Of a DNA stretch of 64,000 bases, positions 1 to 9,926 are shown one piece after another. The stretch is from Peptoclostridium sp965368085 (lineage in GTDB: Bacteria; Bacillota; Clostridia; Peptostreptococcales; Peptostreptococcaceae). The stretch covers positions 52,417 to 116,416 of the forward strand of contig CBDULP010000003.1 in NCBI GenBank assembly GCA_965368085.1. The letters are read 5' to 3'. The first letter of the stretch is position 1; each line of letters begins with the position of its first letter. The position numbers and the translations under genes were made by a program. A model generated the notes under the pieces. The model worked only from the letters and a program-made list of their open reading frames with translations. It ran no database searches and was not told the DNA's origin.

Positions 1-444
1 GTTTACAAATACTTCTCCTGTACTCTTGGCAGCATCCATATAACCTCCGCTTACCGAAAGGTAACTGTATCCAAGAGTCCATCCTATTATCTGAAGATAA
101 TAAGAGTTAACTAGAAGAGTTACCGCAAAAGCCATCATTCCTGCAATTGCTCCAAGCATTGCAGCCGTTTTAGGCTTAACGCCCTCTCTAGCTTGAAGAT
201 AAACCATTGGTGCAAGTGTTCCGTGTCCATACTTTCCACCATAACGGCCAAGGTTCCATTCTACCAACATGATCGGTATACCTATTATGATAAGTGCGGC
301 AAAATACGGGATCATGAAAGCGCCCCCACCGTTGCTGGCAGCCTGATATGGGAATCTCCAGAAGTTTCCTAGTCCTATAGCGTTACCTGCCATGGCAAAT
401 ATAAGACCAATCTTGGAGCCCCATTGTTCTCTTGATTCACTCAT
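1..444 (-). CDS. NSS-family sodium-dependent transporter, N-terminal part (cut by window edge)
   Basis: Partial gene: 148 codons from the ATG at 444 read off the left edge. The N-terminus has the neurotransmitter:sodium symporter (LeuT-type) pattern: a W-G-S-K stretch, then G-N-A-I-G-L-G-N-F-W-R-F-P-Y, the unwound TM1 that forms the Na+/substrate site in this family. TM2 and TM3-like hydrophobic stretches follow. The protein would be a 12-TM inner-membrane importer of an amino acid or related amine driven by Na+. A GGAGG ribosome site lies about 10 bases upstream of the ATG. A good minus-strand promoter sits just upstream, so it is probably monocistronic or first in its operon. Substrate cannot be told. 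It is a different protein from the NSS transporter at 46492-47946. Confidence 0.9.
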   Translation of the reverse strand, partial: MSESREQWGSKIGLIFAMAGNAIGLGNFWRFPYQAASNGGGAFMIPYFAALIIIGIPIMLVEWNLGRYGGKYGHGTLAPMVYLQAREGVKPKTAAMLGAIAGMMAFAVTLLVNSYYLQIIGWTLGYSYLSVSGGYMDAAKSTGEVFVN

Positions 445-486
445 TAAAAAATCCCCTCCTTAAAAGAATTTTTTCAGTTCATGTAG

Positions 487-515
487 ATTATACCCTGTTT
501 CAGACGTTTTAACAA
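487..515 (-). promoter_or_regulatory. Sigma-A-type promoter for the NSS transporter
   Basis: On the minus strand the sequence reads TTGTTA, 17 bases, TATAAT. It is about 45 bases upstream of the transporter ATG. Both boxes are near consensus. No operator-like palindrome is obvious next to it. Confidence 0.6.
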
Positions 516-965
516 ACTATTTTTACTTTTCTGAAACTTGTACGATTCTATTTTTACGCAAAAATTATTTCATTTATCTTGAATTTTCAATATTTTTAGA
601 ATTTTAAGTTTGTATTAAAAAAAATCAAAAAAATTTATTTTAAATTATTTTTGATTTTTTCGTTTAATTTCCAAAGCTTATTTCACATGCCGAAATACCG
701 TTTTACAAACTGTTTATCTATACTGACCAATGCGCGGCTAACTACGAACCATTTTTTTAAATTCGAATCCAAAATTCAATTTTGTATTTCAAAAACAATT
801 TTCATGCGATAATATTTTTCCACACTTGAAAAACGTCAGTCTAAGCGTTATTTTTCTAAATTGTCTGATTTGCGTTTATTTTCAATCAAATCCTATTTTT
901 TAACATTCATACACTCTTTTTCAAACTCAAATCAGCATATTTTCGGTTTATTTATTAACAATTCC
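516..965. other. AT-rich intergenic region, nothing recognised
   Basis: About 450 bases of very AT-rich sequence between pyk and the NSS promoter. No gene with a ribosome site, no clear hairpin terminator for pyk, and no RNA family is recognised here. Confidence 0.5.
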
Positions 966-2735
966 CTAAAGTACACTCGCGCTTCCCATATATACTACAC
1001 CTTTCGACGTGTCCATGGTTATAGTATCTCCGTCTTTTATAAACTTCGTAGCATCTTTTGCACCCACTATCACCGGTTTGCCCATATGCAGAGCAACAAG
1101 AGCCGCATGGCTTGTAAGTCCGCCCTCTTCTATTATTACCGCCAGAGAGTCTTGGATATAGTCGTTGTATTCCGGATCAGTAGTCCTCGCCACCAGTATG
1201 CATCCTTTTTTAAAACAGTCGGACACTTCATTTCCCGGCGACACCACGCATGCCTTTCCTTCTATGGAGTATTTTCCTATCCCCACTCCTCTGGTTACTA
1301 TCTCTGCAACTATGTGTACTTTCATTATGTTAGTTCCACCTACTCCTCCTACCGGAACTCCTGCGGTTATAACCACAAGGTCTCCCGGATTTATGTGTTT
1401 TTCATCAAGAGCACATGCTATTGCGTCTTCAACCAGCTTATCCGTCGATTCAAATTCTTTAGAAAGCACAGGTTCTACGCCCCACACCAAAGACAGCTTT
1501 CTGGTCACTTTTTCAGATGGCGTCACAGCTATTATCGGCGACACCGGCTTAAAGCGCGACACCATGCTCGCCGTAAGGCCTGACGCCGTTACAGTTATTA
1601 TAGCGCTTGCCTTTAGGTCCCTCGCACTTGTACAGGTCGCATGGCTCACCGCATTTGTAACAGTAGTGTTTTCTTCCTTTTTGCCCTCTTCCTTTTCCAT
1701 GAGAGCTATATAGTCTGGCGATGACTCTATTCTAAGAGCTATATTGCTCATAGTCGCCACCGCATCAACAGGATAAGCCCCTATGGCAGTTTCCCCCGAG
1801 AGCATTATCGCATCCGTCCCGTCAAATATGGCATTTGCAACATCTGCAACCTCAGCTCTTGTAGGCCTTGGGGTTCTAATCATTGAATCAAGCATCTGCG
1901 TAGCAGTTATTACAGGTTTTCCGAGCCTGTTACATTTTCTTATGAGTTCCTTTTGAACAAGCGGAACTTCTTCTGGCAAAATTTCGACCCCTAGATCTCC
2001 TCTTGCAACCATCAGACCGTCAGAAACCTGAAGTATTTCATCTGCATTTTCCACGCCTTCAGCATTTTCTATTTTTGAAATTACACTTATTCCATTTCCT
2101 CCATTTTCCTCAAGGACTCTTCTTATATCAAGCACATCTTCAGCCTTTCTTATGAATGATGCCGCAATAAAGTCTATTCCATTTTCAATACCAAATATTA
2201 TATCTTCTTTATCTTTTTGGGTGACGGCTGGAAGGTTTATTTTCACCCCCGGTATATTTACCCCTTTTCTGTCCGAAACCTCCCCCCCATTTTGAACTGT
2301 GCATAAAAGTTCATATTGTGATTTTTCTTCGACTCTCAAAGATACAAGTCCATCATCTATAAGTATTGTGTCTCCTACGGACACATCTTTTGATATTTTC
2401 TTATAGCTGACACTGCAAGTGCTTTCGTCTCCCAGAATATCCTTTGTGGTAAGTGTGAATTTTTGTCCCTGGATAAGCAGTACTTTTCCACTTTTGAATT
2501 TGCCCACCCTGATCTCCGGTCCCTTTGTATCTAGCATTATGGCTACAGAAAGCTTCATTTCCTCTCTTACTTTTTTAATCATTTCCATTCTGATCCTATG
2601 CTCTTCATGGGTTCCATGCGAGAAATTAAGCCTGCATACATTGAGCCCCTTTAAAAACATAGTCTTTAAAGTATCGGCCTTTTCACTTGCAGGCCCGATC
2701 GTTGAAACTATTTTAGTCTTTTTTTTATGCGACAT
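966..2735 (-). CDS. pyk: Pyruvate kinase with C-terminal PEP-utilising-type domain
   Basis: Cytosolic glycolytic enzyme converting phosphoenolpyruvate and ADP to pyruvate and ATP. The 589-residue protein starts with the pyruvate kinase N-terminus (K-I-V-S-T-I-G-P-A-S, R-L-N-F-S-H-G). It carries the substrate/metal segment M-V-A-R-G-D-L-G-V-E near residue 245 and M-L-S-G-E-T-A near 315. The last ~110 residues form the extra phosphohistidine-like domain (E-E-G-G-L-T-S-H-A-A-L-V) found in Bacillus-type kinases, so the length is normal for Firmicutes. A GGAGG ribosome site precedes the ATG. It lies 35 bases downstream of pfkA and is surely co-transcribed with it, pairing the two committed glycolytic kinases. 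Confidence 0.97.
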   Translation of the reverse strand: MSHKKKTKIVSTIGPASEKADTLKTMFLKGLNVCRLNFSHGTHEEHRIRMEMIKKVREEMKLSVAIMLDTKGPEIRVGKFKSGKVLLIQGQKFTLTTKDILGDESTCSVSYKKISKDVSVGDTILIDDGLVSLRVEEKSQYELLCTVQNGGEVSDRKGVNIPGVKINLPAVTQKDKEDIIFGIENGIDFIAASFIRKAEDVLDIRRVLEENGGNGISVISKIENAEGVENADEILQVSDGLMVARGDLGVEILPEEVPLVQKELIRKCNRLGKPVITATQMLDSMIRTPRPTRAEVADVANAIFDGTDAIMLSGETAIGAYPVDAVATMSNIALRIESSPDYIALMEKEEGKKEENTTVTNAVSHATCTSARDLKASAIITVTASGLTASMVSRFKPVSPIIAVTPSEKVTRKLSLVWGVEPVLSKEFESTDKLVEDAIACALDEKHINPGDLVVITAGVPVGGVGGTNIMKVHIVAEIVTRGVGIGKYSIEGKACVVSPGNEVSDCFKKGCILVARTTDPEYNDYIQDSLAVIIEEGGLTSHAALVALHMGKPVIVGAKDATKFIKDGDTITMDTSKGVVYMGSASVL

Positions 2736-2770
2736 ATTCTCCTCCTAAATCATATGCTTTTAAAGTATTG

Positions 2771-3730
2771 CTAATTCGAAAGAATATCCGCAAGTTCATA
2801 GAGCCTCTCGGGAAATTTTTTCTCCATTTCAAGCGCTTCATGTATATCCATGTCAAATATATTGTTATCCTTTATACCTAGTACTCTGGATGTTTTATTA
2901 TCCATAATAAGCTGCACGGCTTTTGCACCCATTTTAGACGCAAGCACCCTGTCAAATCCAGTGGGCGATCCGCCTCTTTGTACATGTCCAAGCACTGTAG
3001 CCCTGCATTCCATTCTCGTTTTTTCACTCACCTTATCGGCAAGATCTTGGGCCTTTCCTACTCCTTCTGCCATTATTATAATGCTTTGCATTTTACCCCT
3101 GTTTTTACTTTCCAGAAGGTCCCTGCATATGTCATCTATGTTCCATTCTATTTCCGGAATTATAACCTTTTCAGCTCCTCCTGCGAGCCCCGAAAAAACA
3201 GCTATGTCGCCACAATTTCTGCCCATGACTTCTATTATGCTTACCCTTTCATGTGAAGATGATGTGTCCCTGAGCTTGCCTATAGCATCTAAAACAGTGT
3301 TTATGGCAGTGTCAAATCCTATTGTGTAGTCCGTATATGCAAGGTCATTGTCTATAGTTCCGGGAATTCCTATTGTAGATATTCCCATTTTACTCAGCTC
3401 CCTTGCGCCCCTGAATGTTCCGTCACCGCCTATTACTACAAGTCCGTCGATCCCGAAAATTTTCAAAACCGTAGCAGCCTGATTTCTGCCTTCTTCAGTC
3501 ATGAACTCCTTGCTTCTTGCAGACCTGAGTATAGTTCCCCCCCTATGTATTATGTCGCATACAGAAAGGAGATTCATCTCCTCTAGGTCCCCCTCTATAA
3601 GACCCCTGTATCCCCTGTTAACTCCATAGACCTTGCATCCTTCATGCATCGCATACCTTGCCACTGCTCTTATTGCAGCATTCATGCCCGGAGCGTCCCC
3701 ACCACTTGTCAATACAGCTATTGTCTTCAT
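2771..3730 (-). CDS. pfkA: ATP-dependent 6-phosphofructokinase
   Basis: Phosphorylates fructose 6-phosphate with ATP in glycolysis; cytosolic tetramer in the family. The 319-residue protein begins with the ATP-binding motif T-S-G-G-D-A-P-G-M-N-A. It has the catalytic T-I-D-N-D-L near residue 126, and G-R-N-C-G-D and A-E-G-V-G segments typical of bacterial PfkA. Length equals the usual ~320 residues. It is the first gene of the pfkA-pyk pair and follows dnaE after a terminator, the normal clostridial order. The glycine after the ATP-site segment favours ATP rather than pyrophosphate as donor; this is inferred from family patterns. Confidence 0.97.
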   Translation of the reverse strand: MKTIAVLTSGGDAPGMNAAIRAVARYAMHEGCKVYGVNRGYRGLIEGDLEEMNLLSVCDIIHRGGTILRSARSKEFMTEEGRNQAATVLKIFGIDGLVVIGGDGTFRGARELSKMGISTIGIPGTIDNDLAYTDYTIGFDTAINTVLDAIGKLRDTSSSHERVSIIEVMGRNCGDIAVFSGLAGGAEKVIIPEIEWNIDDICRDLLESKNRGKMQSIIIMAEGVGKAQDLADKVSEKTRMECRATVLGHVQRGGSPTGFDRVLASKMGAKAVQLIMDNKTSRVLGIKDNNIFDMDIHEALEMEKKFPERLYELADILSN

Positions 3731-3960
3731 ATTCTATGCATCCCTCCTGCATCATATTTACTCGCATACCCTACTGATTTATTTCATACATGTTAGTTAA
3801 ATAAAAAACATTTTTAATCTCCGATTATATTTCGACTTCTGTTTTTTTGTTATATGCAAAACTATCCAAAAATATTTTTTATCAATCATTATTCAGAATC
3901 CGAAATACAGTATCCCAAATTCATTTGTAAAACTTGCGTTTTTGATTAATACAAGAATTT

Positions 3961-4005
3961 AAAGCTGAAAATGACAATCAAGATGCGACTGTCGTTTTCA
4001 GCTTT
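3961..4005 (-). terminator. Rho-independent terminator after dnaE
   Basis: A 16-base-pair arm with one mismatch: the arm at 3961-3976 pairs with 3990-4005, leaving a 13-base loop. It lies 12 bases beyond the dnaE stop codon and separates dnaE from pfkA. The U-tract on the minus strand is short (TTTAAATT). Confidence 0.75.
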
Positions 4006-4016
4006 GTTTTAATGAT

Positions 4017-7000
4017 TTACAATTCTTTTACCCTAATATTTTCTTTTCCTATCACTGTGCCTACTTCTTTTTTTAATTGCTCATTTATTTTAACTTTCAA
4101 TCCCGATTTCGACTTGAACAGGCGCTTTTCCTTTTCTCCATATATGAACACCGGAGATGTGCCTTCAAAATTTCTTAGTATCTTGTCTATTTTACCTATG
4201 GTCTCTTTTTCATCTATGCTTTCGAGTTTAATGTAAAAACCTCTGCAGTCCATCTTTTTTACCGGCTCGAATTTTTGTGCTATTATCTTTATTCCCTCGT
4301 CTTCTTTTACTGTCAGTTGTCCCTCGACATATACAATAGCATCTTCATCTATGATGTCCATATACTTTTCATATACCCTCGGGAATATTATGACTTCAAC
4401 CGTGGAGTACAGATCCTCCATCTGTGCAAATGCCATCATGCTGTTGTTTTTTGTAGTCTTAACGGTTTTGCCTGAAATCATTCCCCCGAGCCTTACGCTT
4501 TTGTTATCCATTTTGAGAGCTTTTTCGGGATCTTCCGAGGCTTCATTGATTTCCTCTGTTGTAATACTCGCATTAAGAGATATCTCTTTTGTGTATTCAG
4601 AAAGTGGATGGCCGCTCACATAAAGTCCCAGTACTTCTTTTTCCATGAAAAGCCTGTCCCTTTCGTTGAATTCCTCAACGTCAGGAAGAGCGTACTCATC
4701 GCCTCTTTTTTTGTTTACGTTGCTTTGTATCATGTCAAACAGGGACATCTGTCCTGAAAGGTTTTTCTTTCTGTCAGAAACTATACTGTCAAGTATCTTT
4801 TCATATCCTGCCATGAGTTGAGCCCTGTTTTTGTGAAGCCCCTCAAAAGCACCACACTTTACGAGCGACTCAATTACCCTTTTGTTGAGGTCCTTTGAAT
4901 CTACCCGCTTGCAAAAGTTCACAAAATTTTTGAAGTCTCCTGACTTCCCCCTTTGTTTGACTATCGCATCTATTACCTTTTCTCCTACATTTTTGACAGC
5001 TGCAAGCCCGAATCTTATATTCCCATCTTCAACGGCAAACTTGCTGAAACTCTTATTTATATCAGGCTTTAGCACTTCTATTCCAATTTCACCGCAGTCC
5101 CTTATATATTGAACCACCTTGTCAGTATTCCCCATTATGCTTGTCATAAGAGCCGCCATGAATTCCACTGGATAATGAGCCTTTAGATATGCCGTTTGGT
5201 ATGCAAGCACTCCATATGCCGCTGCATGTGATTTGTTGAATGCATATTTCGCAAAATCTATCATGTCATTATATATCTTGTTTGCAATATCCTCAGGCAC
5301 TCCATTTCTTACGCAGCCTGCTATTTCTATATTTCCATCGTCGTCCGTTTTTCCATGTATGAAGTACTGCCTTTCCTTTTCCATGACGTCCATCTTCTTT
5401 TTACCCATGGCACGTCTCACTATGTCACTTCTTCCATACGAATATCCGGCAAGGTCCCTAACTGTCTGCATTACCTGTTCCTGGTATACAAGACATCCAT
5501 ATGTCACATTCAGTATCGGCTCCATTTGCTCGTGAAGATATTCAACCTCATTTGTATTGTTCTTGTTTCTTATATATGTTGGAATCGAATCCATAGGGCC
5601 CGGCCTGTAAAGTGAAATCCCGGCAACTATGTCCTCGAAATTGTCAGGCTTTAGCTCTTTCATGAACTGCCTCATTCCCTTGCCCTCAAGCTGGAAAACT
5701 CCCAGTGTATTCCCCGAGCTGAGCAGTTCGTATACCTTCCTGTCGTCGTAGTTGTCGTTCGTAAAATCTATTTCAATACCTGAAGTATTCTTTACGTTCT
5801 CTATGGCGTCTCTTATCACTGTAAGTGTTCTAAGGCCCAAAAAGTCCATCTTCAAAAGCCCAAGCTCTTCAAGAGTTGTCATAGGAAACTGGGTAGTTAC
5901 AGACTGTTCATGCATGTAAAGAGGCACATAGCTGTCCACTGTATCTTTTGATATAACAACCCCCGCTGCATGTGTCGACGCATGCCTCGGAAGCCCTTCG
6001 AGCTCCCTTGAAGTATCCACTATGTTTTTTACTTCTTTCTCGCCTTCATACAGTTTGCGCAGCTCCGGATTGACCGAAAGCGCCTTGTCTATGTTCATTC
6101 CAATGGCAAAAGGTATTTGCTTCGCTATTTTGTCGACATCCGAATACGGGGTGTCCAGAACTCTTCCGACATCCCTTATGGCTGCTTTTGCGCCAAGAGT
6201 TCCAAATGTTATAATCTGGGCAACATGGTCATCTCCATATTTTTGCTTTACATAGTCTATTACTTCTTCGCGTCTTTCATAACAAAAATCTATATCTATA
6301 TCGGGCATAGAAACCCTCTCAGGATTCAAAAACCTTTCAAATATAAGCCCGTATTTAAGTGGGTCTATATCCGTTATTTCAAGTACGTATGAAACCAGCG
6401 AACCTGCCGCCGATCCCCTTCCCGGTCCCACCATTATGTCTTTGCTCTTTGCAAATTTTATGAAGTCCCATACTATAAGGAAGTATTCAACATATCCCAT
6501 TTCCTGTATTACATTTATCTCATATTCAAGTCTTTCCTCGTACTCTCTGTTTCCCTTTCCAATCCTGTTTTCAAGTCCATTTCTGCACAGCTCTACAAAA
6601 TACTCAGCCTTGGAATATCCGTCTGGAACATCAAACTCCGGAAGGTGTATCTGGTTGAAATCGAATTCCAACTCACACATATTTGCTATTTTAACGCTGT
6701 TTTCGATGGCTCCCGGGAATTTTTTGAATTCAGCGGCCATTTCCTTTGGGGACTTGAGATAAAACTCATCTGTTGGAAATTTCATTCTATTTTCATCACT
6801 TACCGTTTTGCCTGTCTGTATGCAAAGAAGAATATCGTGATTTTGTGAATCCTCTTTTTTCACATAGTGAACGTCATTTGTCGCCACAAGTGGTATTCCT
6901 GTTTCCTTCGACATCCTCAAAAGTGACATATTTACATGTTTTTCTTCCTTTATGCCGTGGTCTTGTATCTCAAGATAAAAATTTCCCTGTCCGAATATGG

Positions 7001-7499
7001 AGTTTAGCTTTTCAGCAACCCTTTTAGCCTTGTAGTAGTTCCCTTTAAGTATAAGCTGCTGTATATCCCCAGCGAGACATGCGCTTGTGCATATAAGACC
7101 TTCGCTGTATTTCTCCAGTATTTCAAAATCTATTCGAGGTTTGTAGTAAAATCCTCTGGTATAGCCCATAGACACCAGTTTTATGAGATTTTTATATCCA
7201 GTCATATTTTTAGCCAACAGTATCAAGTGGCCTGGGAATCTGTCATAGTGGGGCTCCTTGTCGTCCATACCTCTTGAAGCACTATATACCTCACAGCCTA
7301 TTATGGGCTTTATGCCCTCTTTAATAGCCTTCTTGTAAAAGTCTATAACTCCAAACATACACCCGTGATCAGTTATCGCCAAAGAACTCATTCCAAGCTC
7401 CTTAGCCCTTTCGATCAATTTGTCTATCCTTGAAAAGCCATCCAAAAGGCTGTATTGGGTGTGTACATGAAGATGGACAAATTCTGTATTTTCCTTCAA
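4017..7499 (-). CDS. dnaE: DNA polymerase III alpha subunit, DnaE type
   Basis: Replicative polymerase subunit of 1160 residues. It opens with the PHP domain (H-L-H-V-H-T-Q-Y-S-L-L-D-G). The palm catalytic aspartates lie in P-D-I-D-I-D-F-C-Y-E-R-R near residue 400, preceded by V-G-P-G-R-G-S-A-A-G-S. An HhH region and an OB-fold (V-Y-V-E-G-Q-L) follow near the C-terminus. It lacks the 3'-5' exonuclease insertion of PolC, so it is the DnaE class, which in Firmicutes works beside PolC to extend primers. The start codon is TTG with GGAG upstream; the preceding region has no other good start. Position between the whiA-HPr block and pfkA is conserved in clostridia, here separated by two symporter genes. 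Confidence 0.97.
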   Translation of the reverse strand: MKENTEFVHLHVHTQYSLLDGFSRIDKLIERAKELGMSSLAITDHGCMFGVIDFYKKAIKEGIKPIIGCEVYSASRGMDDKEPHYDRFPGHLILLAKNMTGYKNLIKLVSMGYTRGFYYKPRIDFEILEKYSEGLICTSACLAGDIQQLILKGNYYKAKRVAEKLNSIFGQGNFYLEIQDHGIKEEKHVNMSLLRMSKETGIPLVATNDVHYVKKEDSQNHDILLCIQTGKTVSDENRMKFPTDEFYLKSPKEMAAEFKKFPGAIENSVKIANMCELEFDFNQIHLPEFDVPDGYSKAEYFVELCRNGLENRIGKGNREYEERLEYEINVIQEMGYVEYFLIVWDFIKFAKSKDIMVGPGRGSAAGSLVSYVLEITDIDPLKYGLIFERFLNPERVSMPDIDIDFCYERREEVIDYVKQKYGDDHVAQIITFGTLGAKAAIRDVGRVLDTPYSDVDKIAKQIPFAIGMNIDKALSVNPELRKLYEGEKEVKNIVDTSRELEGLPRHASTHAAGVVISKDTVDSYVPLYMHEQSVTTQFPMTTLEELGLLKMDFLGLRTLTVIRDAIENVKNTSGIEIDFTNDNYDDRKVYELLSSGNTLGVFQLEGKGMRQFMKELKPDNFEDIVAGISLYRPGPMDSIPTYIRNKNNTNEVEYLHEQMEPILNVTYGCLVYQEQVMQTVRDLAGYSYGRSDIVRRAMGKKKMDVMEKERQYFIHGKTDDDGNIEIAGCVRNGVPEDIANKIYNDMIDFAKYAFNKSHAAAYGVLAYQTAYLKAHYPVEFMAALMTSIMGNTDKVVQYIRDCGEIGIEVLKPDINKSFSKFAVEDGNIRFGLAAVKNVGEKVIDAIVKQRGKSGDFKNFVNFCKRVDSKDLNKRVIESLVKCGAFEGLHKNRAQLMAGYEKILDSIVSDRKKNLSGQMSLFDMIQSNVNKKRGDEYALPDVEEFNERDRLFMEKEVLGLYVSGHPLSEYTKEISLNASITTEEINEASEDPEKALKMDNKSVRLGGMISGKTVKTTKNNSMMAFAQMEDLYSTVEVIIFPRVYEKYMDIIDEDAIVYVEGQLTVKEDEGIKIIAQKFEPVKKMDCRGFYIKLESIDEKETIGKIDKILRNFEGTSPVFIYGEKEKRLFKSKSGLKVKINEQLKKEVGTVIGKENIRVKEL

Positions 7500-7635
7500 A
7501 AATTTTTCTCCTCTCGTTAGGGATATTATCCCTTAGCTGCAAAAACTCTTCTATCTATATATTAACTCATACTATAGAAGCATTCAAATAGTTATTTGCC
7601 ACAATCCCAAATAGATACATATTCGGCAAATGAAA

Positions 7636-7665
7636 ATAAGCCGCCTTTTTCCAAAGGCGGCTTAT
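7636..7665 (-). terminator. Terminator after the first AGCS symporter
   Basis: Perfect 13-base-pair stem (7636-7648 with 7653-7665) and a 4-base loop, followed on the minus strand by TTTCATTT. It lies 15 bases after the stop codon of the gene at 7680-9044. Confidence 0.85.
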
Positions 7666-7679
7666 AAGTTTTAGTTTTA

Positions 7680-9044
7680 TTATACTGCTATGTCTTCGCT
7701 GTCATCTATACCGTCAAGATTGTCATCCCAAAGGTATTTTTTAGTTTCTGAAACTATGACTCCACTTAGCATAATTAGTGATACAAGGTTCGGAAGTGCC
7801 ATAAGACCGTTCATAAGGTCCGAAAGGTTCCAAACAAAATCAAGCGAGAATATAGCTCCGAAGAATGTCATTACAGCCCAAAGAATTCTGTAAGGCTTAA
7901 CTATTCCATCTCCAAGAAGATACTGTATAGCCTTTTCTCCGTAGTATGACCATCCCAGTATTGTAGAGAAAACGAATGATATAAGACCTATTGTAAGAAC
8001 CAGTGGTCCTATAACCGGTATTGCCGAGAATGCCTGCTTAGTAAGAAGACCTCCGTCAAGTCCTGACTGCCATGCTCCCGTGTTTGTAAGAACAAGTCCT
8101 GTTATCGCACAAACTACAACTGTATCCCAGAATGTCGCAGATCCTGAAACCAGCGCCTGTCTTACAGGATTTCTAGTTTGAGCTGCAGCTGCAACTATAG
8201 GTGCAGAACCAAGTCCCGACTCGTTCGAGAAAAGACCCCTTGATACACCAAACCTCAAGGCCATTATCATGGTGGATCCTACGAATCCTCCTGCTGCCGC
8301 CTGTCCCGTGAATGCAGATTTAAGTATAAGTGCTATTGAAGCTGGTATTGTCTGATATCCCATAGCAAGTATTATAAGACATCCTACAACATAAAACAGT
8401 GCCATGAATGGAACTAGTACGTTACATACCTTTGCTATGTTTTCAACTCCGCCAAGTATAACCGATGCAACAAGTACTGCTGAAACCGCACCCGTTATCC
8501 AAACTGGAACACCGAAAGTGTCTTTAACCATAGATGCCATTGAGTTCGCCTGAACCATGTTCCCTATACCAAATGCCGCTATTGCCGTAAACAGTGCAAA
8601 GCATACTGCAAGCCATTTTTTGCCCATTCCGTGCTCTATAACGTACATCGGCCCACCTGCCATTGTACCATCTTTAGTTTTAACTCTGTACTTAACCGCA
8701 AGAAGTCCCTCTGCGTATTTTGTAGATATACCAAGAACTCCTGTAATCCAAGTCCAAAACACAGCTCCAGGTCCCCCTATTGATATCGCCGTTGCAACCC
8801 CAACTATGTTACCTGTACCTATTGTAGCCGCAAGCGATGTTGCAAGTGCTGCAAATTGTGAAACGTCTCCTGAAGAAAAATCCTCATCCTTAGTAACTGA
8901 AATCTTTATAGCCGTTCCTATATATCTCTGTATGAATCTCAGTCTGAATGTTAAAAATAAATGGGTTCCAAGTAGCAGTATAAGTAACGGCCAACCCCAT
9001 AAAAAACCACTGATCTGTCCAATAACGCTGTTCAATGCTTCCAA
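7680..9044 (-). CDS. Alanine/glycine:cation symporter (AGCS family), copy 1
   Basis: Sodium- or proton-coupled importer of alanine or glycine in the cytoplasmic membrane. The 454-residue protein has 10-11 predicted hydrophobic segments. It has the AGCS signatures A-A-T-I-G-T-G-N-I-V-G-V-A-T-A near residue 75 and G-G-P-M-Y-V-I-E-H-G-M-G near 130, and the G-L-F-S-N-E-S-G-L-G-S-A-P block near 265 that lines the substrate site. Start is TTG with GGAGG upstream. Own promoter and terminator indicate a monocistronic gene. It is a close paralogue of the next gene (9927-11288); most residues match across the full length, so the pair arose by tandem duplication. No glycine riboswitch was found in its ~230-base leader. 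Confidence 0.93.
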   Translation of the reverse strand: MEALNSVIGQISGFLWGWPLLILLLGTHLFLTFRLRFIQRYIGTAIKISVTKDEDFSSGDVSQFAALATSLAATIGTGNIVGVATAISIGGPGAVFWTWITGVLGISTKYAEGLLAVKYRVKTKDGTMAGGPMYVIEHGMGKKWLAVCFALFTAIAAFGIGNMVQANSMASMVKDTFGVPVWITGAVSAVLVASVILGGVENIAKVCNVLVPFMALFYVVGCLIILAMGYQTIPASIALILKSAFTGQAAAGGFVGSTMIMALRFGVSRGLFSNESGLGSAPIVAAAAQTRNPVRQALVSGSATFWDTVVVCAITGLVLTNTGAWQSGLDGGLLTKQAFSAIPVIGPLVLTIGLISFVFSTILGWSYYGEKAIQYLLGDGIVKPYRILWAVMTFFGAIFSLDFVWNLSDLMNGLMALPNLVSLIMLSGVIVSETKKYLWDDNLDGIDDSEDIAV

Positions 9045-9278
9045 AATAATCCCTCCAGTTTAGTATTTTATAATTCCAAACCCAGCAACTCAATATGTAT
9101 GTGTCGTTATTTTTTTGGCAGCGAAATTAATTAATTTTGCATGATTTCTAAATTTTATTCATTTTTCTGAATTTTCAGAAAAATGATTTTTTCTGCCAAG
9201 TATTACATAAAGCACATATCTATTTGTTACTTTGCCAAAACCCAGTGAAATGAATACTTTCATCCCCTGTAGTTCATT

Positions 9279-9307
9279 ATTATAACAGGAAAACGCTTTT
9301 TTTTCAA
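9279..9307 (-). promoter_or_regulatory. Promoter for AGCS symporter copy 1
   Basis: Minus strand reads TTGAAA, 17 bases, TATAAT. The predicted start site leaves an untranslated leader of about 230 bases that is AT-rich and shows no recognised riboswitch. Confidence 0.65.
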
Positions 9308-9883
9308 CCGAAAACTTCATAAATCTTCTGAAAACTTCAGTGCATGCTTTATTTTAGTTAATTTTTGAATAATATTGAAAATTTAGAGATGTGAAAATTG
9401 GTGTAATTTTATGCAAATTTAGTTATTTTTTTAACCACACTGTTTTTTTCCTCTATTCCCTTTGTTTTTAACAGCTTCAGACATTCACTTCTTTTGATAA
9501 AGCCTATTTTTATTCCACTTTCCCACTATGTTCGTCATTTTTATTCACATATTTCTCGATGTTTTTTTACATATTTATCCATGTATTGCATTCCTTAATT
9601 TTTTTCAAATTTTCTCAAAAAAATAAACAATCCTATTATTTTCAGGACTGTTTATTTTCCAAATCTTATAAGCTCAATTTCCATATTGGATCTCGATATT
9701 GTAAAGAACATTCCGACTTGCTGTATATTTACAGAAGCAGCCCATTGAATGTTTGCGCAAATCTTTCCCGGCTATCATGCAAAATGATATGCATTCTGAA
9801 AATAAACCATTCGCCAGATTCATATATGGCAAGCCTACCGTATATAGCTTTTTACATCTCCATTAAGATATTTTTGTACATTA
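9308..9883. other. Intergenic region between the two AGCS genes, with a terminator-like hairpin
   Basis: A hairpin at 9621-9657 (13 paired bases with one mismatch) is followed on the minus strand by a run of seven T residues, so it looks like a second minus-strand terminator about 230 bases beyond the main one at 9884-9909. Between them is a 49-codon minus-strand reading frame (9674-9823) with a weak ribosome site and no recognisable similarity; I do not call it a gene. The rest is featureless AT-rich sequence. Confidence 0.45.
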
Positions 9884-9909
9884 AAAGAGGCCCCCTACAG
9901 GGCCTCTTT
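9884..9909 (-). terminator. Terminator after AGCS copy 2
   Basis: Perfect 10-base-pair GC-rich stem (9884-9893 with 9900-9909), 6-base loop, followed on the minus strand by TTTTAAT. It lies 17 bases beyond the stop codon. Confidence 0.9.
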
Positions 9910-9926
9910 GCACAATCTGTATTAAT

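Noticed and set aside
861..1583. Long plus-strand frame over the 3' part of pyk
   Set aside because: It is complementary to pyruvate kinase, tyrosine/histidine-rich and without ribosome site; a shadow. The many similar frames opposite real genes were dropped for the same reason.
9045..9300. Glycine riboswitch before the AGCS symporters
   Set aside because: Expected from the substrate, but the conserved glycine-aptamer core segments are not visible in either symporter leader.
9674..9823. 49-codon minus-strand frame between the AGCS genes
   Set aside because: Weak ribosome site, no recognisable features and no promoter; bounded by two terminator-like hairpins but otherwise indistinguishable from chance.
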